Positions 20,461 to 29,231 are shown, counted from the first letter of the stretch. The stretch: DNA of 45,277 nt from Microbacterium sp. (GCA_003248655.1 QFPM01000026.1:1-45277); one strand, 5' to 3'. A program made the numbers and translations. The notes: generated by a model from the letters alone, not told the origin.

Positions 20461-22108
20461 AGACCCGTCCGGCCCCATCGGCGAGGCCGACTGGGCGAAG
20501 CTCAGGCGGGACGCGCTCGCGTCGCTGCCCGACCAACTGCGCGGGTCCCCCGACGTCCTGTTGCCCTATCAGGCGCAGGCGTTTGCGATCCTCGAGCAGC
20601 CGTCGACGCAGGTGCTGGTCGTGGAGAAGTCCCGCCGCATCGGCCTGACCTGGGGGCTCGCGGCCTATGCGGTGCTGCGGGCCGCGCGGTCGAAATCCGC
20701 CCGCGGCATGGACTCGATGTACATCTCCTACAGCCAGGAGATGACGCGGGAGTTCATCGACGCCTGCGCCATGTGGGCGCGCGCCTTCGCGCTGGCGGCC
20801 GGCGAGATCGGCGAGACCGTGTTCGACGACAGCGACAAGGACGGCGAGCGGCAGATCAAGGCCTTCCGCATCCAGTTCGCCTCGGGCTTTGAGGTGCTGG
20901 CGCTGTCGTCGGCGCCGCGCACCCTGCGCGGCAAGCAGGGCCTCGTCTTGATCGACGAGGCGGCGTTCGTCGACAATCTCGAGGAACTGCTGAAGGCGGC
21001 GCTCGCCTTCCTGATGTGGGGCGGCCAGGTGGTGGTCTGCTCGACGCATGACGGCGTCGATAACCCGTTCAACGCTCTTGTCCAGGACGTGCTCTCCAAA
21101 CGGCGGCCCTACGAGCATCTTCGCATCGACTTCGACGACGCGCTGCGCGCCGGGCTCTACAGGCGCATCTGCCTGGTCAAGGGCGAGACGTGGACGCCGG
21201 ACGCGGAAGCCGCGTGGCGTGAGAGCATCATCAAGTTCTACGGCGACGGCGCCGACGAGGAGCTCTATTGCGTCGCGGCCCAGGGCTCCGGCGCGTGGCT
21301 GTCGGGGCCGCTGATCGAGGCGCGGATGACCGCCGACGCGCCGGTCCTGCCCTGGGAGCTCCCGGCCGACTTCCTCGCCTTGGCGGAGAGCGAACGCCAG
21401 AAGCTGGTGAAGGCCTTTCTCTACGACCTCGACGAGGCGCTCGAAAAGCTCGATCGGGACGAGCGTCACGTCGTCGGCTTCGACTTCGCGCGCGTCGCCG
21501 ACCTCTCCGTCCTGTGGGTGCTCGCGATCGACAAGATGATGCGCCGCGTGACGCGGCTCGTGGTCGAGATGCGCCGGGTTCCCTACCAGGAGCAGGGCGA
21601 GGTCGTGATCCGGACCATCCGCCGGCTTCCCCGATTCCTCGGCGGCGCCTTCGACGCGACCGGCGCGGGCTGGGAGGTCGCCGAGCGGGCGCAGCGCGAG
21701 ATCTCGCTCACCGCGATCGCGGCCATCAAGCTCACGCTCGAATGGTATCGGACCGAAATGCCGCCCTTGAAAGCGGCGTTCGAAGACGGCGCGATCGCGA
21801 TCCCGAAGAACGACGATCATCTGGCGGATCTGCGCCTGGTGAAGGTCGCGCGCGGCATCCCGCATATCCCGCCAATCCGGACCGGAGAGAAGGGCGCCCG
21901 CCGCCACGGCGACGCGGCGGTCGCGCTGGCGCTGGCGTTCCACGCCAGCCGGATGCGCTTCGAGGAATACGGCTACCGGCCGGCCGTCGCCGGCGGGCGC
22001 CTCGGCGGTTCGCAATCGAGCTTCATGCGCCCGTCGACGGCCGACGACTTCGCCCGCGACCCGCTCGGCCGCGGTCCGCTCGGCGCCCGCATCCGAGGAG
22101 GGCTGTGA
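20447..22108 (+). CDS. Large terminase subunit (Mu gp28-like)
   Basis: The 553-residue ATPase-nuclease packages DNA into the prohead. KSRRIGLTWG (61-70) is the variant Walker A, GLVLIDEAAF (165-174) the Walker B with catalytic Glu, and STHDGVDN (199-206) the coupling segment. GFDFARVADLS (344-354) with Asp346 starts the RNase H-like nuclease domain, and HGDAAVALALAFH near residue 485 continues it. The start is a TTG at 20447, inside the small terminase gene. In Mu-type packaging the cut is beyond the phage end in host DNA. The stop overlaps the portal ATG as TGATG. Confidence 0.93.
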   Translation: MASVEDPSGPIGEADWAKLRRDALASLPDQLRGSPDVLLPYQAQAFAILEQPSTQVLVVEKSRRIGLTWGLAAYAVLRAARSKSARGMDSMYISYSQEMTREFIDACAMWARAFALAAGEIGETVFDDSDKDGERQIKAFRIQFASGFEVLALSSAPRTLRGKQGLVLIDEAAFVDNLEELLKAALAFLMWGGQVVVCSTHDGVDNPFNALVQDVLSKRRPYEHLRIDFDDALRAGLYRRICLVKGETWTPDAEAAWRESIIKFYGDGADEELYCVAAQGSGAWLSGPLIEARMTADAPVLPWELPADFLALAESERQKLVKAFLYDLDEALEKLDRDERHVVGFDFARVADLSVLWVLAIDKMMRRVTRLVVEMRRVPYQEQGEVVIRTIRRLPRFLGGAFDATGAGWEVAERAQREISLTAIAAIKLTLEWYRTEMPPLKAAFEDGAIAIPKNDDHLADLRLVKVARGIPHIPPIRTGEKGARRHGDAAVALALAFHASRMRFEEYGYRPAVAGGRLGGSQSSFMRPSTADDFARDPLGRGPLGARIRGGL

Positions 22109-23724
22109 TGGCGGAGAAATCGGTGCTCGTCGATCGCTACGGCCGTCCGCTCGAGCGCGCGGCGCTGACGAAGGAGAAGTCGGCGCCGTCGCTCACCGGC
22201 GTCCGCTCGGTCCTTACCGGCTATCCGGGCGACGGCCTGACCCCGGGCCGCCTCGGCGCGATCCTGCGCCAGGCCGACGCCGGCGACCCGCTGTCCTATC
22301 TCGAGCTCGCCGAGACCGTGGAGGAGCGCGACCTCCACTATGTCGGCGTGCTCGGGACGCGAAAGCGCTCAGTCGCGCAGCTCGACGTCACGGTCGAGGC
22401 CGCGGCCGACGACGCGGAAAGCGTCAAGCACGCCGACCTCGTCCGCGACTGGCTGAAGCGCGACGAGCTCGAGGACGAGCTGTTCGACATGCTCGACGCG
22501 ATCGGTAAGGGCTTTTCAGTCACCGAGATCATCTGGGACTCCTCCGAGGGCCAGTTCCTGCCGAAGCGCCTGGAATATCGCGACCCGCGCTTCTTCACCT
22601 TCGACAAGCAGGACGGCGCCACGCCGCTGCTCCGGACCGAGACCGCGGACGTCCCGCTCGAGCCGTTCTGCTACGTGACTACCCGCGTGCGGGCGAAGTC
22701 CGGCCTGCCGATCCGCTCGGGTCTCGCCCGGCTCGCCATGTGGGCCTTCATGTTCAAGGCCTTCACCCAGCGCGACTGGGCGATCTTCACGCAGACCTTC
22801 GGCCAGCCGGTCCGGGTCGGCAAATACGGCCCCGGCGCGAGCGAGGCCGACAAGGACACGCTGTTCCGCGCCGTCGCGAACATCGCCGGCGACTGCGCCG
22901 CCATCATCCCGGAATCGATGCTGATCGAGTTCGTGGAGTCGAAGAACGTCGGCCAGGGGTCCGACCTTTACCTCAAGCGCTGCGACTGGATCGACCAGCA
23001 GGTCTCGAAAGGCGTGCTCGGCCAGACCGGCACCACCGACGCGATCGCGGGCGGCTATGCGGTCGGCAAGACGCACCGGAACGTGCAGGAGGACATCGAG
23101 CGCGCCGACGCCAAGGCGCTCGCCGGCTGTCTCAACCGCGACCTGGTCCCGGCGCTCATCGCGCTGAACTTCGGGCCGCAGAAGGCCTATCCGAAGGTCA
23201 AGATCGGCCGCGAGGAGTCGATCGACCTGCAGCTGCTGGTCGACGCTCTGAAAACCTTCGTGCCGATGGGACTCCGCGTCGAAAGCTCGGTCGTCGCCGA
23301 CAAGCTCGGCCTGGCGGACCCGCCGCCCGGGGCCGTGGTGCTGACGCCGCCTGCGCCGCCGCCGGCGCTCGCGCCGGAGGACGATCCGGAGGCGGATGAA
23401 GACGATCCCGCCGCGCCGCCGAAGCGCAAGCCGCCGGCCGGCAAGCCGCCCGCGCCGCCGAAGACCGCGCTGCACCTCGCGCAGTCAAAGGACGCGATCG
23501 ACGCGCTGGTCGACCACATCGTCGCCGAGCAGGGGTTCGAGCTGATCGAGCCGATGGTCGACGGCCTCGCCGACCGGCTCGCCGGCGCGACCAGCATGGA
23601 GGAGGCGACGCGCATGCTCGCCGAGCAGCTCGCCGTCATGGACGTCGGCCGCCTCGGCGAGATCCTCGCGCGCGCGGCCTTCGCGGCCGGACTGGCCGGC
23701 GCAACCCGCGAACCGCTCGCCTGA
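22108..23724 (+). CDS. Portal protein (DUF935, Mu gp29-like)
   Basis: The product has 538 residues. LRQADAGDPLSYLELAETVE and ERDLHYVGVLGTRKRSVAQL match the DUF935 N-terminal pattern, and WAIFTQTFGQPVRVGKYGPG with IIPESMLIEFVESKNVGQGS continues it. The C-terminal part holds a Pro-rich linker (about 410-455) before a helical tail. The start is the ATG in the TGATG overlap with the terminase gene; the frame itself is open far upstream as a shadow. It forms the dodecameric DNA channel of the head and contacts the MuF protein encoded next. Confidence 0.93.
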   Translation: MAEKSVLVDRYGRPLERAALTKEKSAPSLTGVRSVLTGYPGDGLTPGRLGAILRQADAGDPLSYLELAETVEERDLHYVGVLGTRKRSVAQLDVTVEAAADDAESVKHADLVRDWLKRDELEDELFDMLDAIGKGFSVTEIIWDSSEGQFLPKRLEYRDPRFFTFDKQDGATPLLRTETADVPLEPFCYVTTRVRAKSGLPIRSGLARLAMWAFMFKAFTQRDWAIFTQTFGQPVRVGKYGPGASEADKDTLFRAVANIAGDCAAIIPESMLIEFVESKNVGQGSDLYLKRCDWIDQQVSKGVLGQTGTTDAIAGGYAVGKTHRNVQEDIERADAKALAGCLNRDLVPALIALNFGPQKAYPKVKIGREESIDLQLLVDALKTFVPMGLRVESSVVADKLGLADPPPGAVVLTPPAPPPALAPEDDPEADEDDPAAPPKRKPPAGKPPAPPKTALHLAQSKDAIDALVDHIVAEQGFELIEPMVDGLADRLAGATSMEEATRMLAEQLAVMDVGRLGEILARAAFAAGLAGATREPLA

Positions 23725-23725
23725 G

Positions 23726-24988
23726 ATGGCGGTCGAGCTCGAGCCCCTCGCGCCGCTCGACGCGATCGCGGCGCTTGACGCGCGCGGCCGGCGGCTCGAC
23801 CCGACCGACCATTGGACCGACCGCTGGCAGGACGAGCACGCCCAGGCCTTCACCGTGGCGCGCTCGACCGGCTTCGACGTGCTCGGCGACATCCACGACG
23901 CGCTGCGCGACAGCCTCGCGCAGGGGACCGGGTTTCGCGAGTTCGCCTCCGAGCTGCAGCCGAAGCTCGAGCTGAAGGGCTGGTGGGGCCGGCGCGAGGA
24001 CGGCGTCCAGCTCGGCTCCATGCGCCGGCTGCGGACGATCTTCGACGCGAACCTCAGGGTCTCCTATGCGGCCGGCGCCTGGTCGGCGTTCGAGCGCAAC
24101 AAGGCGACGCGGCCCTGGCTGCGCTACGTCGCCGTGCTCGACGGCCGCGCCCGTCCGGAGCATGCGGCCCGTCACAATCTCTGCCTTCGGGTTGACGATC
24201 CCTACTGGAACGTCTGGGCGCCGCCTTGCGGCTGGAACTGCCGCTGCACGCTGCAGAGCCTGTCCGACCGTGACGTCGCGCGCATGCGCAGCCAGCTCCG
24301 CTTCACGCCGCCGAAGGACGAGGGCGTCCGCGACTACCGCGTAAAGGCGACGGGCGAGGTCGTGCGCGTGCCGATCGGGATCGACCCCGGCTGGGCGCAC
24401 AATCCGGGGAAGGCCGGCCACCGCGCCGTCGTCCAGGCGGAGAAACTGATCGCGGCGCCGCCCGAGCTCGCCGCGCAGCGCGTCGCGACGTCGGACTGGC
24501 CGGCGCGCCCGCTCGCCGACGAATTCGAGACCTGGGTGACGGCGATCGCCGAAGGACGGCGCGTCGACCGTTCGACGTTCACGGTCGGCGCGCTCGATCC
24601 GGAGGTGCTGGGCAAGCTGAAGGTGCGGGGCGTCGAGCCGCAATCGGCCGCGGTGACGCTTCGCCAGGACGTCGTGCCCCACGTCTACCGACCGTCGAAG
24701 ACCGCCCCGCCGCCGTTTGCGGCCTTCCTGCGTCTGCCTGAGACGATCGGCGATCCGCTCGCGGTGCTGCTCGACCTGCGCGACGGCGATCTGCTCTATG
24801 TCTTCGACGTTCCGGGCGACCGGCTCGGCAAGTTCGTGGTCCGGATCGACTATGTCGAGAAGGTGAGCGCGCCCGGGGCGAAGCGCGAGACGGTGACGAG
24901 CAACTCGATCCGCACCGCAGGCCTCGTCGGCCTGTCCGACCTCGCCAATGCGGCGGAATACGCAGTCCTGAAGGGATCGCTCGGCTGA
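23726..24988 (+). CDS. MuF-like head morphogenesis protein with C-terminal nuclease-like domain
   Basis: The 420-residue protein has a phage Mu F/SPP1 gp7 domain in its first half; YVAVLDGRARPEHAARHNLC, followed by PPCGWNCRCTLQSLS at about 168-182, is the classic MuF end with Cys residues. The last 110 residues (LRQDVVPHVYRP, DLLYVFDVPGDRLGKFVVRI, TSNSIRTAGLV) are strand-rich and resemble the phage-Barnase/EndoU-like domains (PBECR2) often fused to MuF. MuF is placed inside the head through the portal; such C-terminal domains may be delivered with the DNA. The domain call is tentative, as no catalytic triad is certain by eye. Confidence 0.8.
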   Translation: MAVELEPLAPLDAIAALDARGRRLDPTDHWTDRWQDEHAQAFTVARSTGFDVLGDIHDALRDSLAQGTGFREFASELQPKLELKGWWGRREDGVQLGSMRRLRTIFDANLRVSYAAGAWSAFERNKATRPWLRYVAVLDGRARPEHAARHNLCLRVDDPYWNVWAPPCGWNCRCTLQSLSDRDVARMRSQLRFTPPKDEGVRDYRVKATGEVVRVPIGIDPGWAHNPGKAGHRAVVQAEKLIAAPPELAAQRVATSDWPARPLADEFETWVTAIAEGRRVDRSTFTVGALDPEVLGKLKVRGVEPQSAAVTLRQDVVPHVYRPSKTAPPPFAAFLRLPETIGDPLAVLLDLRDGDLLYVFDVPGDRLGKFVVRIDYVEKVSAPGAKRETVTSNSIRTAGLVGLSDLANAAEYAVLKGSLG

Positions 24989-25340
24989 TGAGGGGCCGCC
25001 GGGGGTGCGCCACATTCCCGGTCGAGCCGGCCGCCGAAGCGGCCCGCTCCGCGAAAGCGTCTTCCTCGCTGCTTCGGCGGCCTGATCCCAAAATAGACCC
25101 GACCGAGGCCCGAGCCAATAGGAAGGCCGTCAGCGGCCGATTGCGTCCGTGCGGGCGACCGTCGTAGCCTCGCGGGGCGCTTCGGCGGTTCTGACCGTTT
25201 CAAAACCGTTTTAACGGCGACGTGAAACGGCCCGCGCATCCCCCTTCGCGGCTCCGCCGCGGATCGGCGGCCGACGCTGGGCTCCCTCGCAACAGGGTTG
25301 CGAGTTTCGCACCCCCGCTGGGTTCGGCAGTTTCGGCGTC
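24989..25340. promoter_or_regulatory. Late operon gap with palindromes and operator-like element
   Basis: I see no convincing gene in these 352 bp. They contain nested dyads, CCGTTTCA (25195-25202) with TGAAACGG (25223-25230), and inside them CCGTT (25206-25210) with AACGG (25213-25217). The 30-bp element found after mor recurs exactly at 25280-25309, with its dyad at 25286-25293 and 25297-25304, 36 bp upstream of the protease start. Mu has its PI late promoter at this place, so this is probably a late promoter region. Confidence 0.55.
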
Positions 25341-26474
25341 ATGTCGAAACCCGCCGCCCAGATTGCTCTCTGCGCCGCCCTGCCGCTCGAAATTCCGGCG
25401 GGCGCGGGCAAGGCGCCCGAGTGGATCCATCTGTTTCCGATGGGCGAGATCCGGACGGTCGACGGCCGCGGGCCGTACCGGCTGACGGACGCCGCAAAGG
25501 TCGTGGCTAATTTCGCCGCCGGCGACCGGCTTCCGATCGACGAGAACCACGCCACCGACTACGCCGCGCCATCCGGCGGCGCGTCGCCGGCGCGCGGCTG
25601 GATCATCGGCCTGCAGGCGCGTCAGGACGGCGTCTGGGGTCAGGTCGAGTGGACCCGCTGGGGCCGCCAGCTCGTCAAGGACAAGGCCTACCGGCACATC
25701 TCGCCCGCGATGGTCCACTCGCCGTCCGGCGAGGTGATCGGCGTCGCGCGCGCCTCGCTCGTCAACCTCCCCAACCTCGTCGGCCTCACGGCCCTCCACC
25801 AACAGCAAGGACCATCGATGACGTTCATCGAACAGCTCCGCCAGGCGCTCGGCCTGCCGGAGACTGCGGACGAGGCCGCCGTTCTGGCGGCGGCGACCCG
25901 CGCCAACGCCATGGTCGCGACCCATGCGGCGATCGCCAAGCATGTCGGGGCGGCGGACGGCGCCGAGCCCGCCGTGGTGCTGCAGAGCGTCCAGGCGCTC
26001 GCGAAGCCCGCCGACGCCGCGAAGGCTGTGCTCGCCCCGATCGTCGCGGCGCTGGGCCTCCCGGCCGACGCGACCGCCGAGGTCGCGCTGCAGAGCGTTC
26101 AGGCGCTGAAGGATCCGGCCAAGAACGTCCCGGCCGCGACCGTGATCGCGCTGCAGTCGCAGCTCACCGCGCTCAGCACGCAAATCAACCGCGAGCGGGC
26201 CGAGGCCTTCGTCGACGCGGCGATCAAGGACGGCAAGCCGATCGTGGCGCTGCGCGACCACTACGTCGCCCGCCACATGGCCTCGCCCGACAGCGCCAAG
26301 GCCGTCGAGACCGAGATCGGCGCGATGGTCGCGCTGCACGGCGCCCGGCCGCGCCCGGCGCCGAAGGCCGGCGAGCCCGCGATCGATGAGGCCGACGAGG
26401 CCGTCATCGCGCTCATGGGCGTCGACCGGACCAAGTTCGCCGCCTCCCGCGAAGCCGAGCAGAAGAGGGCCTGA
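25341..26474 (+). CDS. Head maturation protease/scaffold (Mu gpI-like)
   Basis: The 377-residue protein has the Mu gpI layout: an N-terminal protease domain with PEWIHLFPMGEIRTVDGRGP, then LPIDENHATDYAA (about residues 66-78, bearing a His), ARGWIIGLQARQDGVWGQVE and YRHISPAMVHSPSGEVIGVA, the Ser-containing segment typical of these proteases. The second half is helical with two VVLQSVQAL-type repeats and acts as scaffold. It processes the prohead. The ATG at 25341 lies downstream of the 30-bp element. A nested scaffold probably starts at 25818. The stop overlaps the decoration gene ATG. Confidence 0.88.
   Translation: MSKPAAQIALCAALPLEIPAGAGKAPEWIHLFPMGEIRTVDGRGPYRLTDAAKVVANFAAGDRLPIDENHATDYAAPSGGASPARGWIIGLQARQDGVWGQVEWTRWGRQLVKDKAYRHISPAMVHSPSGEVIGVARASLVNLPNLVGLTALHQQQGPSMTFIEQLRQALGLPETADEAAVLAAATRANAMVATHAAIAKHVGAADGAEPAVVLQSVQALAKPADAAKAVLAPIVAALGLPADATAEVALQSVQALKDPAKNVPAATVIALQSQLTALSTQINRERAEAFVDAAIKDGKPIVALRDHYVARHMASPDSAKAVETEIGAMVALHGARPRPAPKAGEPAIDEADEAVIALMGVDRTKFAASREAEQKRA
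25818..26474 (+). CDS. Nested scaffold protein (Mu gpZ-like)
   Basis: An in-frame ATG at 25818, with AAGGA 7 nt upstream, begins MTFIEQLRQALGLPETADEA and would yield the 218-residue helical scaffold alone. In Mu, gpZ is made from such an internal start within gpI. The site lies right at the junction between the protease domain and the helical part. Its use is inferred from this arrangement, as no second promoter is seen. Confidence 0.65.
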   Translation: MTFIEQLRQALGLPETADEAAVLAAATRANAMVATHAAIAKHVGAADGAEPAVVLQSVQALAKPADAAKAVLAPIVAALGLPADATAEVALQSVQALKDPAKNVPAATVIALQSQLTALSTQINRERAEAFVDAAIKDGKPIVALRDHYVARHMASPDSAKAVETEIGAMVALHGARPRPAPKAGEPAIDEADEAVIALMGVDRTKFAASREAEQKRA

Positions 26475-26884
26475 TGGTCGCGCTCACCGCACCCCGCAAA
26501 ACCGTCTCCCGCTCGGGCGACATCCGCGAGCCCGGCGTCAAGGCCGCCACCAAGATCTGGCAGGGCTCCATGGCCGGCGTCGGCGCGGACGGCCTCGCCG
26601 TCCCGATGACCGCGGCCACGACCCTGAAGTGCCTCGGCCGCGCAGAGGAGACGGCCGACAACTCGGCCGGCGCCGACAGCGCCGTCCGGTGCCGGATCTC
26701 TACCGGGATCTTCTGCTGGGCGAACTCGACGTCCACCGACGCTCTCACCCGCGCGGACATCGGCGCGACCGCCTATGCGGCCGACGACCAGACGGTCGCG
26801 AAGACCAACGGCACCAACACCCGATCGGCCGCCGGCGTCGTGTTCGACGTCACGTCCGAGGGCGTCTGGGTCAAGCACAGCTGA
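26474..26884 (+). CDS. Capsid decoration-like protein (DUF2190-like)
   Basis: The 136-residue protein has a strand-rich sequence (REPGVKAATKIWQGSMAGVG, then AVPMTAATTLKCLGRAEETA and SAVRCRISTGIFCWANSTST) with an early G-x-x-V-x-x-G-x-x-P-x-T pattern like DUF2190 or cement proteins. Its place between the protease/scaffold and the major head gene fits a capsid decoration role. It starts in a 1-nt overlap with the scaffold stop. Confidence 0.65.
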   Translation: MVALTAPRKTVSRSGDIREPGVKAATKIWQGSMAGVGADGLAVPMTAATTLKCLGRAEETADNSAGADSAVRCRISTGIFCWANSTSTDALTRADIGATAYAADDQTVAKTNGTNTRSAAGVVFDVTSEGVWVKHS

Positions 26885-26897
26885 GGCGACCGCTCCC

Positions 26898-27794
26898 ATG
26901 CTCCTGAACACGACCAGCCTCCGGGCGCTCTACACCGGCTTCTCCACCGCCTTCCAGGGCGGTTTTGGGGGCGTCCAGCCGCAATATGCGGAGGTCGCCA
27001 TGACGGTGAACTCCACGACCGCCGAGAACCAGTACGGCTGGATCGGCCAGATGCCGAACGTCCGCGAGTGGATCGGCGACCGCGTCATCCAGAACCTCGA
27101 CCTCCACGACTACGCGATCCGCAACCGGACGTTCGAGCAGACGGTCGGCGTGTTCCGCGAGCACATCGAGGACGACAACCTCGGGATCTACAACCCGCTG
27201 TTCCAGGAGCTCGGCCGCGCCGTCGCGGTGTTCCCCGACCAGCTGGTGTGGCCGCTGCTGAAGGCCGGCTTCTCGACCCTCTGCTACGACAAGCAGTTCT
27301 TCTTCGACACCGATCATCCCGTGCTCGACGAGACTGGCGCGACGATTTCGGTCTCGAACTCGGGCGGCGGCTCCGGAGCGGGCTGGTATCTGGCCGACAC
27401 CACCAGGGCGATCAAGCCGATCATCTGGCAGAGCCGGAAGCCCTTCAACAATCTGATCCGCAAGGACCGCGAGGACGACGACAACGTCTTCAACTCGCGG
27501 ACCTTCGTCTACGGCACGGATGGGCGCTGCAACGTCGGGTTCGGCTTCTGGCAGTTGGTCTACGGCTCGAAGCAGACGCTCGACGCGACGAGCTACGAGG
27601 CCGCCCGCGCCGCCATGATCGGCATGAAGGGCGACTTCGGCCGCCCGCTCGGGATCCGTCCCAACAAGCTGATCGTGCCGCCGTCGCTCGAGGGCGCCGG
27701 CCGCCGGCTGCTGCAGTCGCAGCTCGTCAACGGCGGCGAGTCGAACCCCTGGGCGGGGACGGCCGAGCTCGTCGTCGTCCCCTGGCTCGCCTGA
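26898..27794 (+). CDS. Major head subunit (Mu gpT-like)
   Basis: The 298-residue protein begins MLLNTTSLRALYTGFSTAFQ and contains YGWIGQMPNVREWIGDRVIQ, TVGVFREHIEDDNLGIYNPL and FFFDTDHPVL, all typical of Mu-like major head subunits (gpT). FNSRTFVYGTDGRCNVGFGF and KLIVPPSLEGAGRRLLQSQL follow. The ATG at 26898 was chosen as the start of this conserved region; the frame is open further upstream without similarity. It assembles into the T=7 capsid shell, with the decoration protein probably on top. Confidence 0.93.
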   Translation: MLLNTTSLRALYTGFSTAFQGGFGGVQPQYAEVAMTVNSTTAENQYGWIGQMPNVREWIGDRVIQNLDLHDYAIRNRTFEQTVGVFREHIEDDNLGIYNPLFQELGRAVAVFPDQLVWPLLKAGFSTLCYDKQFFFDTDHPVLDETGATISVSNSGGGSGAGWYLADTTRAIKPIIWQSRKPFNNLIRKDREDDDNVFNSRTFVYGTDGRCNVGFGFWQLVYGSKQTLDATSYEAARAAMIGMKGDFGRPLGIRPNKLIVPPSLEGAGRRLLQSQLVNGGESNPWAGTAELVVVPWLA

Positions 27795-27819
27795 CCGGCG
27801 AACTTCATTCGAGGTCTCC

Positions 27820-28152
27820 ATGGCTACGAACAAGACGAAGGCCGCCGACGCGGCCCGGAATGCGGAGGACGCGGCCGAAAGCGCCGCGGCTCCCGCGGCC
27901 GACGCCGCGGCGCCGTCCGCGGAGATCTCCGACGCCGAGGTCGACCGCCAGATCGACGCCGGGATTGCCAACGCCGTCGCCGGGCGCCGGTCTGTTCCAA
28001 CCCGGCTGAAGGTGCGATCGACGCGCGAAGGCCATCGTCGCGCCGGCCGCGCCTGGTCGACCGCCGCCATGGATGTGGCGATCGCGGATTTCACGCCCGC
28101 CCAGCTCGAGCAGCTGCTGGGCGACCCCACGCTGATCGTCGAGTCGATCTGA
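27820..28152 (+). CDS. Mu gp35/HI1506-like head-tail region protein
   Basis: The 110-residue protein has an Ala-rich, low-complexity N-terminal half (residues 4-50) and a C-terminal LKVRSTREGHRRAGRAWSTA, then FTPAQLEQLLGDPTLIVES segment matching the FluMu/HI1506-like pattern of small proteins after the major head gene. The C-terminus looks like the folded part. Function in head completion is inferred from position. The next gene starts 4 nt after its stop. Confidence 0.7.
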   Translation: MATNKTKAADAARNAEDAAESAAAPAADAAAPSAEISDAEVDRQIDAGIANAVAGRRSVPTRLKVRSTREGHRRAGRAWSTAAMDVAIADFTPAQLEQLLGDPTLIVESI

Positions 28153-28156
28153 CCCG

Positions 28157-28591
28157 ATGGCCTACGCGACCCTCCAGGATCTGATCGACCGGTTCGGCGA
28201 GAAGGAACTCGTCCAGCGTACCGATCGCACCAACCGTCCGCCCACGACGATCGACGCGACCGTCGCCGGCGAGGCCCTGGAGGGCGCGTCTTCGCTTGCC
28301 GACGGCTATCTGGCCAAGGTGTTCGCCTTGCCGCTGCCGTCGACGCCGCGCGTGCTCCTCGACAAGGTCTGTGACGTCGCCCGCTACTTCCTGCGCGACC
28401 AGACCGCGGACGACAAGAGCGCGGTCGCGCGCAACTACCGCGACGCGATCGCCTGGCTGCGCGACGTCTCGACCGGCGTGGTGAAGCTCGACGTCGGCGC
28501 GGGCGTCGCGCCCGAGCCCGCCGGAGGCGGCGCGGTCCGCTCGACCGCGGGCGAGCGTGTCTTCACGCCCGACAGTCTTCGGAACTTCTGA
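28157..28591 (+). CDS. DUF1320 family protein (Mu gp36-like)
   Basis: The 144-residue protein begins MAYATLQDLIDRFGEKELVQ, the DUF1320 N-terminal pattern (Y-x-x-x-x-D-L-x-x-R-F-G-x-x-E-L), and continues with SSLADGYLAKVFALPLPSTP, RVLLDKVCDVARYFLRDQ. DUF1320 proteins are head-tail connector (adaptor) proteins of Mu-like phages. The next gene starts 1 nt after its stop. Confidence 0.9.
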   Translation: MAYATLQDLIDRFGEKELVQRTDRTNRPPTTIDATVAGEALEGASSLADGYLAKVFALPLPSTPRVLLDKVCDVARYFLRDQTADDKSAVARNYRDAIAWLRDVSTGVVKLDVGAGVAPEPAGGGAVRSTAGERVFTPDSLRNF

Positions 28592-28592
28592 G

Positions 28593-29231
28593 ATGGCGAC
28601 CGAGGGAGCCCGCGTCCGCGTAGACGACGCCGAATTCCGCAAGCTGTTCGATCGCGCCGCGTCGGAGGGCGTCGACATGCGGGCGCTGTTCGAGGACGTC
28701 GGCGCCTATGTCGTCATGTCGACGCAACGGCGCTTCGAGGCCGAGGCCGGCCCCGGCGCGAAGAAATGGGCGCCCTTCGCGAAGTCGACGCTCCGCCGCA
28801 TGTCGCCGAAGCGCAAGCCGCCGAAGCTGCTGCGCGACCGCAACCGCCTCTATTCGTCGATCGTCGCGCAGGCGACCGGCGACAAGGCATTGGTCGGCAC
28901 CAACCTCGCCTACGCCGCGCTCCACCAGTTCGGCGGCGACGTCACCCAGCCGCCGCGCACCCAGACGGTCGCGTTCCGCTTCGCCAAGGAAGGCGCGGGC
29001 CGGAAGTTCGACAAGGACGGCAACGTCGTCCGCGTCGGCTCGAAACTGCGCTTCGCCAAGGCCTCGACCCGGGCGAAAAGCGCCTGGCGCAAGGACGTCG
29101 AGTACGGCGCCCGCACCTTCACGGTTCCGGCTCGGCCGTATCTCGGCATCGACGAAGCCGACAAGTGGGAAATCCTCGCGATCGTCGCGGAACATGCCAA
29201 GCGGGCGATCGGCGCGGAGGGCGCGCCGTGA
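28593..29231 (+). CDS. Virion morphogenesis/tail completion protein (Mu gpG-like)
   Basis: The 212-residue protein has EDVGAYVVMSTQRRFEAEAG, then GAKKWAPFAKSTLRRMSPKR, PPKLLRDRNRLYSSIVAQA and GTNLAYAALHQFGG, the pattern of phage virion morphogenesis proteins (Mu gpG, P2 gpS), with the W-x-P and A-x-x-H-Q-F-G-G motifs. It has an additional basic segment (FAKEGAGRKFDKDGNVVRVG) before the C-terminal RPYLGIDEAD. It joins head and tail. The stop overlaps the next GTG. Confidence 0.85.
   Translation: MATEGARVRVDDAEFRKLFDRAASEGVDMRALFEDVGAYVVMSTQRRFEAEAGPGAKKWAPFAKSTLRRMSPKRKPPKLLRDRNRLYSSIVAQATGDKALVGTNLAYAALHQFGGDVTQPPRTQTVAFRFAKEGAGRKFDKDGNVVRVGSKLRFAKASTRAKSAWRKDVEYGARTFTVPARPYLGIDEADKWEILAIVAEHAKRAIGAEGAP

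Noticed and set aside
24850..25239. Leftward 129-residue frame across the gap before the protease gene
   Set aside because: Part of it is antisense to the MuF end and the rest has no domain or ribosome site. The gap is better read as regulatory.
25222..25485. Rightward 87-residue frame in the protease promoter region
   Set aside because: It crosses the palindromic element and the protease start in another frame, with Arg/Pro/Ser-rich composition.
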